Shown here one piece after another: positions 1 through 8,168 of a stretch of 14,983 nucleotides of DNA. The notes beneath the pieces are model-generated. The model did not search any database, was not told the DNA's origin, and saw only the letters and a program-made list of their open reading frames with translations. The position numbers and the translations under genes are program-made. The DNA lies in NCBI RefSeq assembly GCF_031082345.1, contig NZ_JAVHLH010000001.1, positions 1-14,983 of the forward strand, given 5' to 3'. The first letter of the stretch is position 1. Each line of letters opens with the position of its first letter. The DNA comes from Brevundimonas sp. (GTDB lineage Bacteria > Pseudomonadota > Alphaproteobacteria > Caulobacterales > Caulobacteraceae).

Positions 1-152
1 GACAGATCGAGCCGGCCGATCGCCGCCAGCTTGCCCGGCGTCGCCGGCGCATTGCGGGGCGCCCGGCCCCTGCCCCCCGATTTCGGAGCCGCGGGCCGCT
101 TGGCGGGCTGTTTCGAACTCTGTCGCCGACCGCCGCGAACTACCGCGGGCAT
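1..152 (-). CDS. ftsQ: Cell division protein FtsQ, N-terminal fragment (runs off the window)
   Basis: Only the first 50 codons are present. The ATG at 152 lies 7 nt after a strong GGAGG, and the reading frame overlaps the last 13 bases of ddl. The visible protein begins [20 protein letters not shown] and continues as a basic, Pro/Ala-rich, disordered-looking segment, as expected for the cytoplasmic tail that precedes the single membrane helix and POTRA domain of FtsQ. Those parts lie outside the window. FtsQ is a bitopic inner-membrane protein of the divisome that links FtsB/FtsL to the Z ring. The call rests mainly on position: ddl-ftsQ is the standard order in division/cell-wall clusters. 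The tail alone has too little sequence to prove the family. Confidence 0.72.
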   Translation of the reverse strand, partial: MPAVVRGGRRQSSKQPAKRPAAPKSGGRGRAPRNAPATPGKLAAIGRLDL

Positions 153-1078
153 GAGGCGTCCTCCACCATCCACCGGACCAGATCTTTGTATCCCATCCCC
201 GCATAGGCGGCCTGCTCGGGGACGAGCGAGGTCGGCGTCATGCCGGGCTGGGTGTTGACCTCCAGAAGAACGAGAACGTCGTTAAGATCGTCATAACGAA
301 AGTCGGATCGCGACACCCCGCGACACCCCAGGGCGGTGTGCGCCAGCTCCGATTGTCGAAGCGCCGCCTCGAACACGGCGGGCGGCAGATCGGCCGGCAG
401 CTTGTGGACGGATCCGCCCGGCGCGTATTTGGCTTCGTAGTCGTAGAAGCCCTTGACCGGGGTGATGTCGGTGACCGTCAGGGCGCGAGGGCCGGTCGCC
501 TCCCCGATCACGGCGACCGCCAGTTCCTTGCCCCGGATATAGGGCTCGACCATCACCTGTTCGCCATAGGTCCAGCCGGGCTCGCCGACCTCGGCCTGCG
601 GCCCGTTCGCGCCCTCGGGCACCAGATAGACGCCGACCGACGAGCCCTCGGCGTTGGGCTTGATGACATAGGGCGGCGGAAGGACGTGGCGGCGGGCGAC
701 CTCATGCCGGTCGAACAGGCCGCCCCCCGGGACCTCGACGCCGGCGGCGCGAAGCACCGACTTGGACTTGTCCTTGTCCATCGTCAGGGCCGAGGCCAGC
801 ACGCCGGAGTGGGAATAGGGGATCTGCAGCGTCTCGAGGATGCCCTGGACGCAGCCGTCCTCGCCCCATTCGCCGTGCAGGGCGTTCAGCACCACGTCCG
901 GCTTCAGCTCGGCCAGCACCTGGGCGAGATCGCGCCCGGCGTCGATCCGGCTGACCCGCGCCACCTGCCCTTCGAGGGCGTCGGCGCACTGCTCGCCCGA
1001 GCTCAGCGACACCTCCCGCTCCGACGACAGTCCGCCCATCAGGACGGCGACGTGAAGGTCTGCGAAGGGGCGGGTCAT
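140..1078 (-). CDS. ddl: D-alanine--D-alanine ligase
   Basis: This 312-residue ATP-grasp enzyme joins two D-alanines in the cytoplasm, making the dipeptide that MurF adds to the peptidoglycan precursor. Visible signatures are [14 protein letters not shown] (15-28, with the family Glu at 20), HGEWGEDG (68-75), the lysine/nucleotide region [14 protein letters not shown] (137-150), FYDYEAKY (211-218) and the C-terminal metal and product motif [18 protein letters not shown] (273-290). Length is normal. The ATG at 1078 is preferred over an in-frame GTG at 1099 because it has GGAG 6 nt upstream and matches the usual N-terminus. The gene sits 84 bp after murB and overlaps ftsQ by 13 bases, so it is probably co-transcribed with both. 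The family is certain; ddlA versus ddlB naming is not resolved. Confidence 0.95.
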   Translation of the reverse strand: MTRPFADLHVAVLMGGLSSEREVSLSSGEQCADALEGQVARVSRIDAGRDLAQVLAELKPDVVLNALHGEWGEDGCVQGILETLQIPYSHSGVLASALTMDKDKSKSVLRAAGVEVPGGGLFDRHEVARRHVLPPPYVIKPNAEGSSVGVYLVPEGANGPQAEVGEPGWTYGEQVMVEPYIRGKELAVAVIGEATGPRALTVTDITPVKGFYDYEAKYAPGGSVHKLPADLPPAVFEAALRQSELAHTALGCRGVSRSDFRYDDLNDVLVLLEVNTQPGMTPTSLVPEQAAYAGMGYKDLVRWMVEDASCPR

Positions 1079-1162
1079 GCGAAGCTCCGGAACAGTCACC
1101 GCAATGCGGCAACCGTCCTTAACAGCCCGTCAACCAATCGGGTCCCGGCGCGCAAAAAGCCC

Positions 1163-2065
1163 TCAGGCCGTTCGCCCGATCCGCTTGATCTCCCAGTCGA
1201 GCTGCACGCCCGTCTTCGCCAGCACATCGGCCCGGACCGCCTCGCCCAGCCCCTCGATATCGGCCGCCGTGGCCTCGCCCGGGTTGATCATGAAATTGCT
1301 GTGCAGCTCGCTGAACATCGCCCCGCCGCCGGTCGCCCTGAACAGCTTGCTGCGCCAGCCCGCCTCGTCGACCAGTTTCCACGAGGAATGCCCCGGCGGG
1401 TTCTTGAAGGTCGAGCCGCCGGTCTTCTCGCGGATCGGCTGGGTCTGCTCGCGGCGGGAGGTGATCTCCGCGATGCGGGCGGCCACGGCCTCGGGGTCGT
1501 CGGGCGTCCCGCGATAGGTCGCCTCGATCCAGATGATGTCGGTCGGGGCCTGCGAGTGCCGGTAGGTGTAGCCGAAGTCGGCCAGCTGGTACTCGACCCG
1601 CTCCCCCGCTCGCGTCAGCCCCCAGGCCGACACCAGAATGTCCTTCGTTTCAGCCCCGTAGCAGCCGGCGTTCATGGTCAGCGCCCCGCCGATGGTGCCC
1701 GGAATGCCGGCGTAGAACTCCAGACCGGCCAGCCCCGCCTTCGCGGACGCCTTCGCCACCATGGAATCCAGCGCCCCCGCCCCGGCCGTGATGGTCTCGC
1801 CCTCGGTCGTGATCCCCGCGAACGGTCGCCCCGCCAGCCGGATCACCACCCCCTCGACCCCGCCGTCGCGCACGATGACGTTCGAACCGACGCCCAGCAC
1901 GGTCACGGGCACGGCCGGGTCGAGGGCCTTGAGGAAGTCGGCGAGGTCATCCGGATCCGCCGGAATGAACAGGGCGTCCGCCTTCCCGCCCACCCGGAAC
2001 CAGGTGAACGGCCCCAGCGGCTCGTCACGCAGCAGCTTGCCGCGCACGTCAGGCAGAGAGATCAA
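1163..2065 (-). CDS. murB: UDP-N-acetylenolpyruvoylglucosamine reductase
   Basis: MurB is the cytoplasmic FAD enzyme that uses NADPH to reduce UDP-GlcNAc-enolpyruvate to UDP-MurNAc. The 300-residue product has the FAD-binding start [14 protein letters not shown] (20-33), [14 protein letters not shown] (56-69), the [17 protein letters not shown] signature (121-137), TYRHSQ (167-172, catalytic-region Arg169), GGSTFKNP (216-223, proton-donor Ser218) and the terminal WEIKRIG (291-297, Glu292). The start chosen is a TTG at 2065 that shares bases with the murC stop (TTGA) and has GGAGG 7 nt upstream; the longer reading to 2104 would lie inside murC. This overlap suggests translational coupling to murC. 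The stretch around 238-256 ([16 protein letters not shown]) looks slightly longer than I remember from relatives, but all catalytic residues are present. Confidence 0.95.
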   Translation of the reverse strand: MISLPDVRGKLLRDEPLGPFTWFRVGGKADALFIPADPDDLADFLKALDPAVPVTVLGVGSNVIVRDGGVEGVVIRLAGRPFAGITTEGETITAGAGALDSMVAKASAKAGLAGLEFYAGIPGTIGGALTMNAGCYGAETKDILVSAWGLTRAGERVEYQLADFGYTYRHSQAPTDIIWIEATYRGTPDDPEAVAARIAEITSRREQTQPIREKTGGSTFKNPPGHSSWKLVDEAGWRSKLFRATGGGAMFSELHSNFMINPGEATAADIEGLGEAVRADVLAKTGVQLDWEIKRIGRTA

Positions 2066-3507
2066 CCCAGCGCCTCCAGCTGCCCCGGCAGGGCGTAGGC
2101 CCACTGGGTGATGTCCCCCGCGCCCAGCAGCACCACCAGATCGCCCGCCCTGGCCTCCGCGGCCACCACCGCCGGCAGGGCCTCGAGACTCTCCAGCGCC
2201 TGCACCGAGCGATGGCCGAAGCGGCGGATGCCCTCGACCAGCGCCTCCTTGTCGACGCCCTCGATCGGCGTCTCCCCGGCGGCGTAGACGTCGGCCACGA
2301 TGACCGCGTCGGCGTCCGAAAAACAGGTCGAGAACTCCTCCATCAGGTCGCGCAGCCGGGTGTAGCGGTGCGGCTGGACCACGGCGATGACCCGGCCGTT
2401 GCCCTCGGCGTTCTGCGCCACCTGCCGGGCGGCCTTGAGCACCGCGGCGATCTCGACCGGGTGGTGGCCGTAATCGTCGACGATGCGCACCCCGCCGACC
2501 ACGCCGGTGGTGGTGAAGCGCCGCCGCACCCCGCCGAACCCGGCCAGCCCGGCCTTGATCGCTTCGTCCGAGACGTCCAGCTCGCGCGCCACCGCGATGG
2601 CCGCCAGCGCATTGGAGACATTGTGCCAGCCGGCCATCGGCAGGTGCAGACCCTCGATCCGGGCCGGCTCGTCCAGCGCCGCCAACCCCCGCCCCTGGAT
2701 CACCGCGTCGAAGCGGCAGCCGTCGGCGCCCATGTCCAGGTTCTCGGCCCGCACCATGGCCTGCGGATTGATCCCGTAGGTCACCAGCCGCCGGTTATCG
2801 ATCGAGGCCACCAGCCGCTGCACCTCGGGATGGTCGAGGCAGACGGCGGCGAAGCCGTAGAAGGGGATGTTCTCGACGAAGTCCACGAACGCCTTCCGCA
2901 CCCCGTCGAAGTCGCCGTAGTGGTCGAGGTGCTCGGGGTCGATGTTGGTGACGATGGCCACCGTCGACTTCAGGCGCAGGAAGCTGCCGTCGCTCTCGTC
3001 GGCCTCGACCACGATCCAGTCGCCGTCGCCGACCTTGGCGTTGGTGCCGTAGGCGTTGATGATGCCGCCGTTGACCACCGTCGGGTCCAGCCCGCCGGCG
3101 TCGAGAATGGCCGCCACCATCGAGGTCGTCGTCGTCTTGCCGTGCGTGCCACCCACCGCGATCGAGAACTGCAGCCGCATCAGCTCGGCCAGCATCTCGG
3201 CCCGGCGCACCAGCGGAATGCGCCGCTCGCGCGCGACCGTCATCTCGGGATTGTCCGCCTTGACCGCCGTCGAATAGACCACCGCCGAGACGTCGTCGCC
3301 GATGTGGCCGGCGTCGTGGCCGATGAAGATCCGCGCGCCCAGCTTTTCCAGCCGCTCGGTGTTCGCCGACGCCTTCGCGTCCGAGCCCTGCACCGAATAG
3401 CCGATCTTGAGCATGATCTCGGCGATGCCGCTCATGCCGATGCCGCCTATGCCGACGAAATGGACGGGACCGAGGTCGAACGGAACGGGACGAAGGCGTG
3501 CAATCAT
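2062..3507 (-). CDS. murC: UDP-N-acetylmuramate--L-alanine ligase
   Basis: MurC adds L-alanine to UDP-MurNAc with ATP, the first amino-acid step of peptidoglycan precursor synthesis in the cytoplasm. The 481-residue protein is full length. It shows the N-terminal Rossmann motif [21 protein letters not shown] (16-36), the Mur-ligase P-loop [12 protein letters not shown] (119-130), [10 protein letters not shown] (167-176), [12 protein letters not shown] (188-199) and the C-terminal DDYGHHP and VQPHRYTR motifs. The ATG at 3507 has no Shine-Dalgarno sequence but has a -10-like box 6 nt upstream. It is the first gene of the mur block here and follows scpB by 48 bp. In related genomes murG normally precedes it, and murG is not in this window. 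The 3' end overlaps murB. Confidence 0.96.
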   Translation of the reverse strand: MIARLRPVPFDLGPVHFVGIGGIGMSGIAEIMLKIGYSVQGSDAKASANTERLEKLGARIFIGHDAGHIGDDVSAVVYSTAVKADNPEMTVARERRIPLVRRAEMLAELMRLQFSIAVGGTHGKTTTTSMVAAILDAGGLDPTVVNGGIINAYGTNAKVGDGDWIVVEADESDGSFLRLKSTVAIVTNIDPEHLDHYGDFDGVRKAFVDFVENIPFYGFAAVCLDHPEVQRLVASIDNRRLVTYGINPQAMVRAENLDMGADGCRFDAVIQGRGLAALDEPARIEGLHLPMAGWHNVSNALAAIAVARELDVSDEAIKAGLAGFGGVRRRFTTTGVVGGVRIVDDYGHHPVEIAAVLKAARQVAQNAEGNGRVIAVVQPHRYTRLRDLMEEFSTCFSDADAVIVADVYAAGETPIEGVDKEALVEGIRRFGHRSVQALESLEALPAVVAAEARAGDLVVLLGAGDITQWAYALPGQLEALG

Positions 3508-3535
3508 CGAAGCGTCTTAGCGAGGCTTTTGCAGG
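3508..3535 (-). promoter_or_regulatory. Possible murC promoter with leaderless start
   Basis: In the 48-bp gap between scpB and murC, the minus strand reads GCTAAGAC at 3521-3514, then 6 nt, then the murC ATG. This matches the Caulobacter housekeeping -10 consensus as I recall it (GCTANAWC) at 7 of 8 positions. No Shine-Dalgarno precedes the ATG, which would fit a transcript starting at or next to the start codon. The -35 region is poor. It is also possible that murC is simply read through from scpB. Confidence 0.35.
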
Positions 3536-3555
3536 ATTGCGACACCCGGACGTGG

Positions 3556-4215
3556 TTAGTCCTCCGCCACGAAATCCTGCGCGAACTCCGGCGAGTCCTC
3601 CTCGCCCGGCAGCAGCGGCGTCTCGTCGTCGTCCCCCGCCCGCGACGGGTCCGGCACCTCGAAGCCGACCGGGATCGACAGGTCCAGCAGCCCCGCCGCC
3701 TTCATCTCCTGCACCCCCGGCAGGTCGTACAGGCTCGACAGGCTGAAATGCTCGAGGAACTTGTCCGCCGTCGCATAGGTCACCGGCCGCCCCGGCGTGC
3801 GCCGCCGCCCCTTCAGCCGCACGAACCCCATCTCCAGCAGCAGGTCCAGCGTGCCCTTCGACAGCGACACCCCGCGCACGCTCTCGATCTCGGCCCGGGT
3901 GCAGGGCTGGTGGTAGGCGATGATGGCCAGGGTCTCGAGCGCCGCCTTCGACAGCCGCCGCGGCTCCTCGCGCTCCTCCGTCATCATGAAGCTCAGGTCC
4001 GGCGCCGTTCTGAAGCGCCAGCGGTCGGCGACGCACTCCAGCTCCACTCCCCGCCCCTGATAGCGTTCGCGCAGGGCCGAGATGGCCCCGCCCACGTCCG
4101 CCCCCTCGGGCAGCCGCCGCGCGATCTCCGCCGCCGACAGCGGCCCGGCCGCGGCGAACAGCAGGGCCTCGACCCGGCGCTCGATCTCCAGATGGTCCGG
4201 CGCGAACTGGATCAC
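3556..4215 (-). CDS. scpB: Segregation and condensation protein B
   Basis: ScpB is a cytoplasmic partner of the SMC-ScpA condensin; it dimerises through winged-helix domains and binds the middle of ScpA. The 219-residue product has two winged-helix regions: IERRVEALLFAAAGPLSAAE (11-30) and the highly conserved LSKAALETLAIIAYHQPCTR with the following EIESVRGV, then the GRPVTYAT segment. An acidic tail after the second domain (DDDETPLLPGEEDSPEF) is typical. The start is a GTG at 4215 that overlaps the scpA stop as GTGA, with GGAG 8 nt upstream. A longer open frame to 4782 is only the scpA antiphase. In the alphaproteobacterial gene order I know, tatABC usually comes next, but here murC follows. 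Confidence 0.93.
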   Translation of the reverse strand: MIQFAPDHLEIERRVEALLFAAAGPLSAAEIARRLPEGADVGGAISALRERYQGRGVELECVADRWRFRTAPDLSFMMTEEREEPRRLSKAALETLAIIAYHQPCTRAEIESVRGVSLSKGTLDLLLEMGFVRLKGRRRTPGRPVTYATADKFLEHFSLSSLYDLPGVQEMKAAGLLDLSIPVGFEVPDPSRAGDDDETPLLPGEEDSPEFAQDFVAED

Positions 4216-5030
4216 GGCACCAACTCCAGCGGCTGGCCCTTGCCGCGCCGCTTCAGATACAGTTCGGCGAAAGGCTCGGCCTGTTTCACGTCCATGGCCC
4301 CTTCCTTGACCAGTTCCAGGCTGGCGGACAGCGTCGAGGCGGTGAAGCTGGCCTGCGACGGCCCCTCCGCCCCATGCTTCTCCGGCGCCACCCGCTCCAG
4401 CGGCGTCCAGTCCTCCAGCCTCGGCAATATGTCCCTCAGCCAGTCGCGCGCCGCCTCCAGGCCGAAGGCCTCGACCCGCTGGCCGGGGTTGTAGTGGCGC
4501 TGCTCCTCGCGCCGCCGCTGCGTCACATAGGCGGCCATCAGTTCGTACAGACTGGCGTCGATCCGGTCGGACGGGATGATCACCAGCGCCTCCGGGTCGC
4601 CCCGCGTGAACACGTCGCGCTTCAGCCGCGGTCGCTCCGTGATCGCCTCGACCGCCTTGCGCATCGCCTCCAGCTTCTGCAGCCGGAAGGCCAGGGCGGC
4701 GGCCATCTGTTCGGCCGGCATCTCCTCGCCCGCCTTGTCGGTGCGCGGCAGCAGCAGGCGCGACTTCAGATAGGCCAGCCACGAGGCCATCACCAGATAG
4801 TCCGCCGCCAGCGAGAAATTGCGCCGCCGCGCCTCGTGTACGAAGGCCAGATACTGTTCCGCCAGCTTCGTGATCGACAGTTTCAGCAGATCGACCTTCT
4901 GCGTCCGCGCCAGCGCCAGCAGCACATGCAGCGGCCCTTCGTAGCCGTCCAGATCGACCACGAAGGCCTCGCCCGCATCGGCCTGTTCGACCGCGGCGAA
5001 ATCCAGATTGGGCTGGAAGGCGTCGGTCAC
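4212..5030 (-). CDS. scpA: Segregation and condensation protein A
   Basis: ScpA is the kleisin subunit that bridges the two SMC heads of bacterial condensin and recruits ScpB. The 272-residue protein carries the classic N-terminal segment LDGYEGPLHVLLALARTQKV (27-46) followed by DLLKLSITKLAEQYLAFV. Next comes AADYLVMASWLAYLKSRLLLP (75-95), then a middle ScpB-binding region and a C-terminal winged helix (FTASTLSASLELVKEGAMD to the end). The GTG start at 5030 overlaps the nagZ stop as GTGA and has GGGGAGG 7 nt upstream. The same type of overlap joins it to scpB, so nagZ, scpA and scpB are almost certainly one translationally coupled unit. No truncation or missing motif is visible. Confidence 0.94.
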   Translation of the reverse strand: MTDAFQPNLDFAAVEQADAGEAFVVDLDGYEGPLHVLLALARTQKVDLLKLSITKLAEQYLAFVHEARRRNFSLAADYLVMASWLAYLKSRLLLPRTDKAGEEMPAEQMAAALAFRLQKLEAMRKAVEAITERPRLKRDVFTRGDPEALVIIPSDRIDASLYELMAAYVTQRRREEQRHYNPGQRVEAFGLEAARDWLRDILPRLEDWTPLERVAPEKHGAEGPSQASFTASTLSASLELVKEGAMDVKQAEPFAELYLKRRGKGQPLELVP

Positions 5031-6079
5031 GCCTGCGCCTCCCCGACGTCGGGGCCCCGCGCCGCCTCGACCTTGCCGGCCATCAGGGCGTCGAACCGGT
5101 CCCGCGCCGCGAACACGTCCAGCGGCTCGACCTCGCGCACGATCCGCGCCAGCGACGCCGCCGCCCGCTTGCCCGCCTTGCCCTTCAGCTTGCCGACGCC
5201 CTCGGCGACCTCGCGCATTTCCTTGAGGTCGCCGTTGCAGTGCAGGACCACGTCGCAGCCGGCCTTCAGCGACGCCTCGGCCCGCTCGCGCAGGCTCCCC
5301 GACAGCGCCTTCATCGACAGGTCGTCGGTCATGATCAGCCCGCCGAAGCCGAGCCCGTCGCGCATCAGCTTCAGCGCCTTCCTCGAGGTCGTCGCCGGCC
5401 GCTTCGGATCGACCGCGTCGAACACCACATGCGCCGTCATCGCCAGCGGCATGTCCGACAGCGCCTTGAACGGGGCGAAATCCCAGCCGTCCAGCGTCGC
5501 CAGATCGGCGTGCACCACAGGAAGGGCGTGGTGGCTGTCGGCGAAGGCGCGCCCATGCCCCGGCATGTGCTTGACCACGGGCAGCACCCCGCCGGCCAGC
5601 AGCCCCTCGGCCGCCGCCCGGCCCAGCATGGCCACGGTCGCCGGGTCGCGAGCAAAGGCCCGGTCGCCGATGATGTCGTGGGCGCCCGGCACGGGTACGT
5701 CCAGCACCGGCGCGCAATCCACGTTCACGCCCACCGCCCTCAGATCGTTGGCCATCAGCCGCGCGCCCAGCCGGACCAGCTCCCGCGCCCTCAGCACTCC
5801 GTCGGCCGCCTTCAGATAGGCCTCGGCCGGCGGATATTTCGCCCAGTGCGGCGGCCCCATCCGCTGCACCCGGCCGCCCTCCTGGTCGATCAGCACCGGC
5901 GCGTCGGCGTCGCCGACGCAGTCGCGCATCTCGTCGGTCAGGGCCCGCATCTGGTCGGGGCTGTCGACATTGCGGCGAAAGACGATGAAGCCCCAGGGCC
6001 GGACGTCGGCGAAGAAGGCCTTCTCCGCCGCCGTCAGCCGATGCCCGCTACAGCCATAGATCGCCGCCGAACGCGTCAC
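5027..6079 (-). CDS. nagZ: Beta-N-acetylhexosaminidase (cytoplasmic, wall recycling)
   Basis: NagZ is a family-3 glycoside hydrolase that removes GlcNAc from GlcNAc-anhydroMurNAc peptides returned to the cytoplasm during peptidoglycan recycling. The 350-residue protein has no signal peptide. It shows LIDQEGGRVQRM (63-74), the substrate-binding and acid/base loop VVKHMPGHGRAFADSHH (168-184; Lys170, His171, Asp181, His183) and the nucleophile region LIMTDDLSMKAL (248-259; Asp252). The GTG at 6079 overlaps the stop of the SPOR gene as GTGA. An upstream in-frame ATG at 6121 would extend into that gene and adds residues unlike NagZ. The Shine-Dalgarno is poor, so translation probably depends on coupling. 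A role in beta-lactamase induction through its product is known for some Gram-negative bacteria, but no ampR or ampC is seen here. Confidence 0.94.
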   Translation of the reverse strand: MTRSAAIYGCSGHRLTAAEKAFFADVRPWGFIVFRRNVDSPDQMRALTDEMRDCVGDADAPVLIDQEGGRVQRMGPPHWAKYPPAEAYLKAADGVLRARELVRLGARLMANDLRAVGVNVDCAPVLDVPVPGAHDIIGDRAFARDPATVAMLGRAAAEGLLAGGVLPVVKHMPGHGRAFADSHHALPVVHADLATLDGWDFAPFKALSDMPLAMTAHVVFDAVDPKRPATTSRKALKLMRDGLGFGGLIMTDDLSMKALSGSLRERAEASLKAGCDVVLHCNGDLKEMREVAEGVGKLKGKAGKRAAASLARIVREVEPLDVFAARDRFDALMAGKVEAARGPDVGEAQA

Positions 6080-6819
6080 CGAAGGATGCAATCCCCGCCC
6101 GAGGCCCTGATGGCGCCGCACAGGGCCCTCGCCTGATCGCGGCTCAGGCCGGTTACGGTGGTGCGATAGACGGTCGAGCCGTTCGAGGCCGTGACCTCCT
6201 GCACCCGGCGGCTGCCGCCCTCGGTCAGTTCGGGATAGCGGCCGACGATGCGGTTGTATTCGCTCTCCGCCAGGTTCGGGGTCGAGAACGCCCCGATCTG
6301 CACGCCGGAGGTTCCGCCCACAGGCGCGGGCGCGGGGGCCGGGGCCGGCTCGGCCTTCTTGGCCGGGGGAGCCGGCGTCGGGGCGGGCGCGGTTTCGACC
6401 GGCGCCGGGACGGGGCGCGGCTGCACGGCCTCCGGCGGCGGCGTGAAGGTCGGAGCCGTCGAAGGGTCCTCGGTCTCGGAATAGACCTCGATGCCGGCGG
6501 TCGGATCGACCGGCTGGGCGTCGACGGGGGCGGCCGACGTCATCTCGCCGACGGGCGTGCCGACGGCGGGCGGGGCGTCCTCGGACGAGCGCGGCCCGGC
6601 GCGATAATAGACCACCACCACCACGATCAGCAGCAGCAGCACCACCGCCGAGATGATCAGGGTCATCGGCGGGGCCTTGCCGCCGCCGCCGCCTCCCCCG
6701 CCGCCGCCCCGGCGCGGGTCATAGCCCTGACGGTTGAACGGCAGATCGTCGTCGGTCGGCGGCGTATAGGCGCCCCGGTCGCGGCCCTGGTTCGGGCGAT
6801 AGGGATCTTCGTGAGACAT
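6076..6819 (-). CDS. SPOR-domain inner-membrane protein
   Basis: The 247-residue product has four parts. A hydrophilic cytoplasmic N-terminus (1-37) leads into a run of ten glycines (38-47). One transmembrane helix follows at about 53-72 (MTLIISAVVLLLLIVVVVVY). A long Pro/Ala-rich periplasmic linker covers about 80-168. The C-terminal SPOR domain (171-247) begins SGVQIGAFSTPNLAESEYNR and ends with a pair of cysteines in ALCGAIRASGGDC. SPOR domains bind denuded glycan strands at division septa, so this is probably a septal wall-binding protein, though it cannot be equated with FtsN, DedD or RlpA. The ATG at 6819 has GGAAGG 7 nt upstream. The gene is 95 bp after dgt and overlaps nagZ; argS, which commonly lies just upstream in alphaproteobacteria, is absent. 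Confidence 0.88.
   Translation of the reverse strand: MSHEDPYRPNQGRDRGAYTPPTDDDLPFNRQGYDPRRGGGGGGGGGGKAPPMTLIISAVVLLLLIVVVVVYYRAGPRSSEDAPPAVGTPVGEMTSAAPVDAQPVDPTAGIEVYSETEDPSTAPTFTPPPEAVQPRPVPAPVETAPAPTPAPPAKKAEPAPAPAPAPVGGTSGVQIGAFSTPNLAESEYNRIVGRYPELTEGGSRRVQEVTASNGSTVYRTTVTGLSRDQARALCGAIRASGGDCILR
6677..6712 (-). repeat. GCC/GGC triplet tract encoding ten glycines
   Basis: Ten consecutive glycine codons, eight of them GGC, lie inside the SPOR gene just before its membrane helix. The tract is interrupted by GGG and GGA. The number of repeats could vary by slippage in whole codons, which would change linker length without breaking the frame. Confidence 0.8.
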
Positions 6820-6914
6820 GGCCGCGCCTTCCGTCGTGCCGCGCGAATCGAGACGCGGAACGCACACTCTATCCCGGTCCGAGTCCTTTTTCAGGCCGCG
6901 ATCAGCGCCATCCC

Positions 6915-8093
6915 CTACAGATCGAGGGCGAGATCCAGGCTGAACAGCTTCCTGTGTTCCTCGATCGCATAGCGGTCGGTCATGCCGGCGATGTAGTCGC
7001 ACACCGCCCGCGCCCGCCGCGCCTCGTCCGACGTCCCGGCCTTGCCCGACCATTCCGGCGGCAGCGTCCCCGGGTCGGCCATGAACAGCTGGAACATCTC
7101 GGCCAGGATGCGCCGCGCCTGGCTGCGCGTCCGGTTGACGCGATAGTGGCGGTACATCCGCTCGAACAGGAACGACCGCAGCACGCCGAGGTCGGCCAGC
7201 ATGCCATGCGAGAAGGCCACCAGCGTCCGTCCGGCCGTCCGCACATCCTCGGTCGAGCGGATATTGGCCGCCTCGATCCGCGCCTCGGTCTCGGCCAGCA
7301 CGTCCTCGACCATGGCTCCGATCATCCGCCGCACCGCCTCGATGCGGATCATCCGCGCATCGATGTCCGGCCAGTCCCTGCGCACCCCGTGCAGCACCGG
7401 CCCGATCAAGGGCACCTCCGACAAATCCTCCAGGGTGAACAGCCCCGCCTGCACCCCGTCGTCGACGTCGTGATTGTTGTAGGCGATGTCGTCCGCGATC
7501 GCCGCCGCCTGCGCCTCCAGCGAGGCGAAACTGTCCAGCCGCAGGTCCCAGCCCGGGGCGTAGTCGGCGATGGCCCGCCACGCCGGCTCGTCCAGCCGGT
7601 GCGACACCGGCCCGTTGTGCTTGACCACCCCCTCGACGGTCTCCCAGCTCAGGTTCAGCCCGTCGAACTGCGGATAGCGCTCCTCCAGCCTGGTCACCAC
7701 GCGGAAGGTCTGGACGTTGTGGTCGAAGCCGCCCCACGGCGCCATCTGCGCCTGCAGCTCGTCCTCGCCGGCGTGACCGAACGGCGGATGGCCGAGGTCG
7801 TGCGCCAGCGCCACCGTCTCGGCCAGGTCGGTGTCCAGCCGCAGGGCGTGGGCGATCGACCGCGCGATCTGCGCCACTTCAAGGCTGTGGGTCAGCCGGG
7901 TGCGGTAGTGGTCGCCCTCGTGCGCCACGAAGACCTGGGTCTTCTCCTTCAGGCGGCGGAAGGCGGTGGCGTGGATGATCCGGTCGCGGTCGCGGGCATA
8001 GGCGTTGCGGGTGCGGCTGATCGGCTCCGGCGTCAGCCGGCCGCGGCTGTGCTCCGGGTATTCGGCATACGGGGCGCGCTCAGGGATCAACAC
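6915..8093 (-). CDS. dgt: Deoxyguanosinetriphosphate triphosphohydrolase-like protein (HD domain)
   Basis: This 392-residue HD-domain hydrolase belongs to the Dgt/SAMHD1-like group, which splits dNTPs into nucleosides and triphosphate in the cytoplasm. Visible features are [20 protein letters not shown] (26-45), the metal-binding histidine in [16 protein letters not shown] (64-79), the HD motif with its flanking histidines [17 protein letters not shown] (97-113) and a long helical C-terminus. Length fits the type that is usually annotated dGTPase-like rather than the longer enterobacterial Dgt. The start is a GTG at 8093 (a TTG follows at once) with only weak ribosome-site similarity. It is divergent from erpA. 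argS, usually next to dgt in relatives, is not here; the SPOR gene follows instead. The true substrate may be any dNTP. Confidence 0.92.
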   Translation of the reverse strand: MLIPERAPYAEYPEHSRGRLTPEPISRTRNAYARDRDRIIHATAFRRLKEKTQVFVAHEGDHYRTRLTHSLEVAQIARSIAHALRLDTDLAETVALAHDLGHPPFGHAGEDELQAQMAPWGGFDHNVQTFRVVTRLEERYPQFDGLNLSWETVEGVVKHNGPVSHRLDEPAWRAIADYAPGWDLRLDSFASLEAQAAAIADDIAYNNHDVDDGVQAGLFTLEDLSEVPLIGPVLHGVRRDWPDIDARMIRIEAVRRMIGAMVEDVLAETEARIEAANIRSTEDVRTAGRTLVAFSHGMLADLGVLRSFLFERMYRHYRVNRTRSQARRILAEMFQLFMADPGTLPPEWSGKAGTSDEARRARAVCDYIAGMTDRYAIEEHRKLFSLDLALDL

Positions 8094-8118
8094 GGCGGCT
8101 CATTCTGTGGCCGGGCCT

Positions 8119-8154
8119 TTGCGATCGCCCGTCCGCGCCTCATATAGAGCCCCG
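8119..8154 (+). promoter_or_regulatory. Candidate erpA promoter, leaderless start
   Basis: TTGCGA (8119-8124), an 18-nt spacer and TATAGA (8143-8148) are followed after 5 nt by the GTG start codon of erpA at 8154. There is no Shine-Dalgarno. This layout would place the first transcribed base at or within a few bases of the start codon. Confidence 0.5.
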
Positions 8155-8168
8155 TGAGCAGCGTCCAA
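8134..8168 (-). promoter_or_regulatory. Candidate dgt promoter
   Basis: On the minus strand TTGGAC (8168-8163) is followed 16 nt later by TATATG (8146-8141). Transcription would begin near 8134, leaving about 40 nt of leader before the dgt GTG. The -10 core lies on the same CATATAG bases as the opposite-facing erpA -10 box. The -35 hexamer matches the TTGACA consensus at three positions only. Confidence 0.4.

Noticed and set aside
338..4494. Long plus-strand open frames opposite ddl, murB and murC (338-2098 and 2212-4494)
   Set aside because: Their proteins are Arg/Pro/His/Gly-rich with no domain, which is the usual shadow of GC-rich genes. The minus strand encodes complete, motif-bearing enzymes here.
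4216..4782. Longer scpB start upstream of 4215
   Set aside because: The added residues are Gly/Ala/Arg-rich antiphase of scpA. The GTG at 4215 has a ribosome site and matches the family start.
4374..8147. Long plus-strand frames opposite scpA, nagZ, the SPOR gene and dgt
   Set aside because: Same low-complexity composition and no start signals; the opposite strand holds recognisable proteins throughout.
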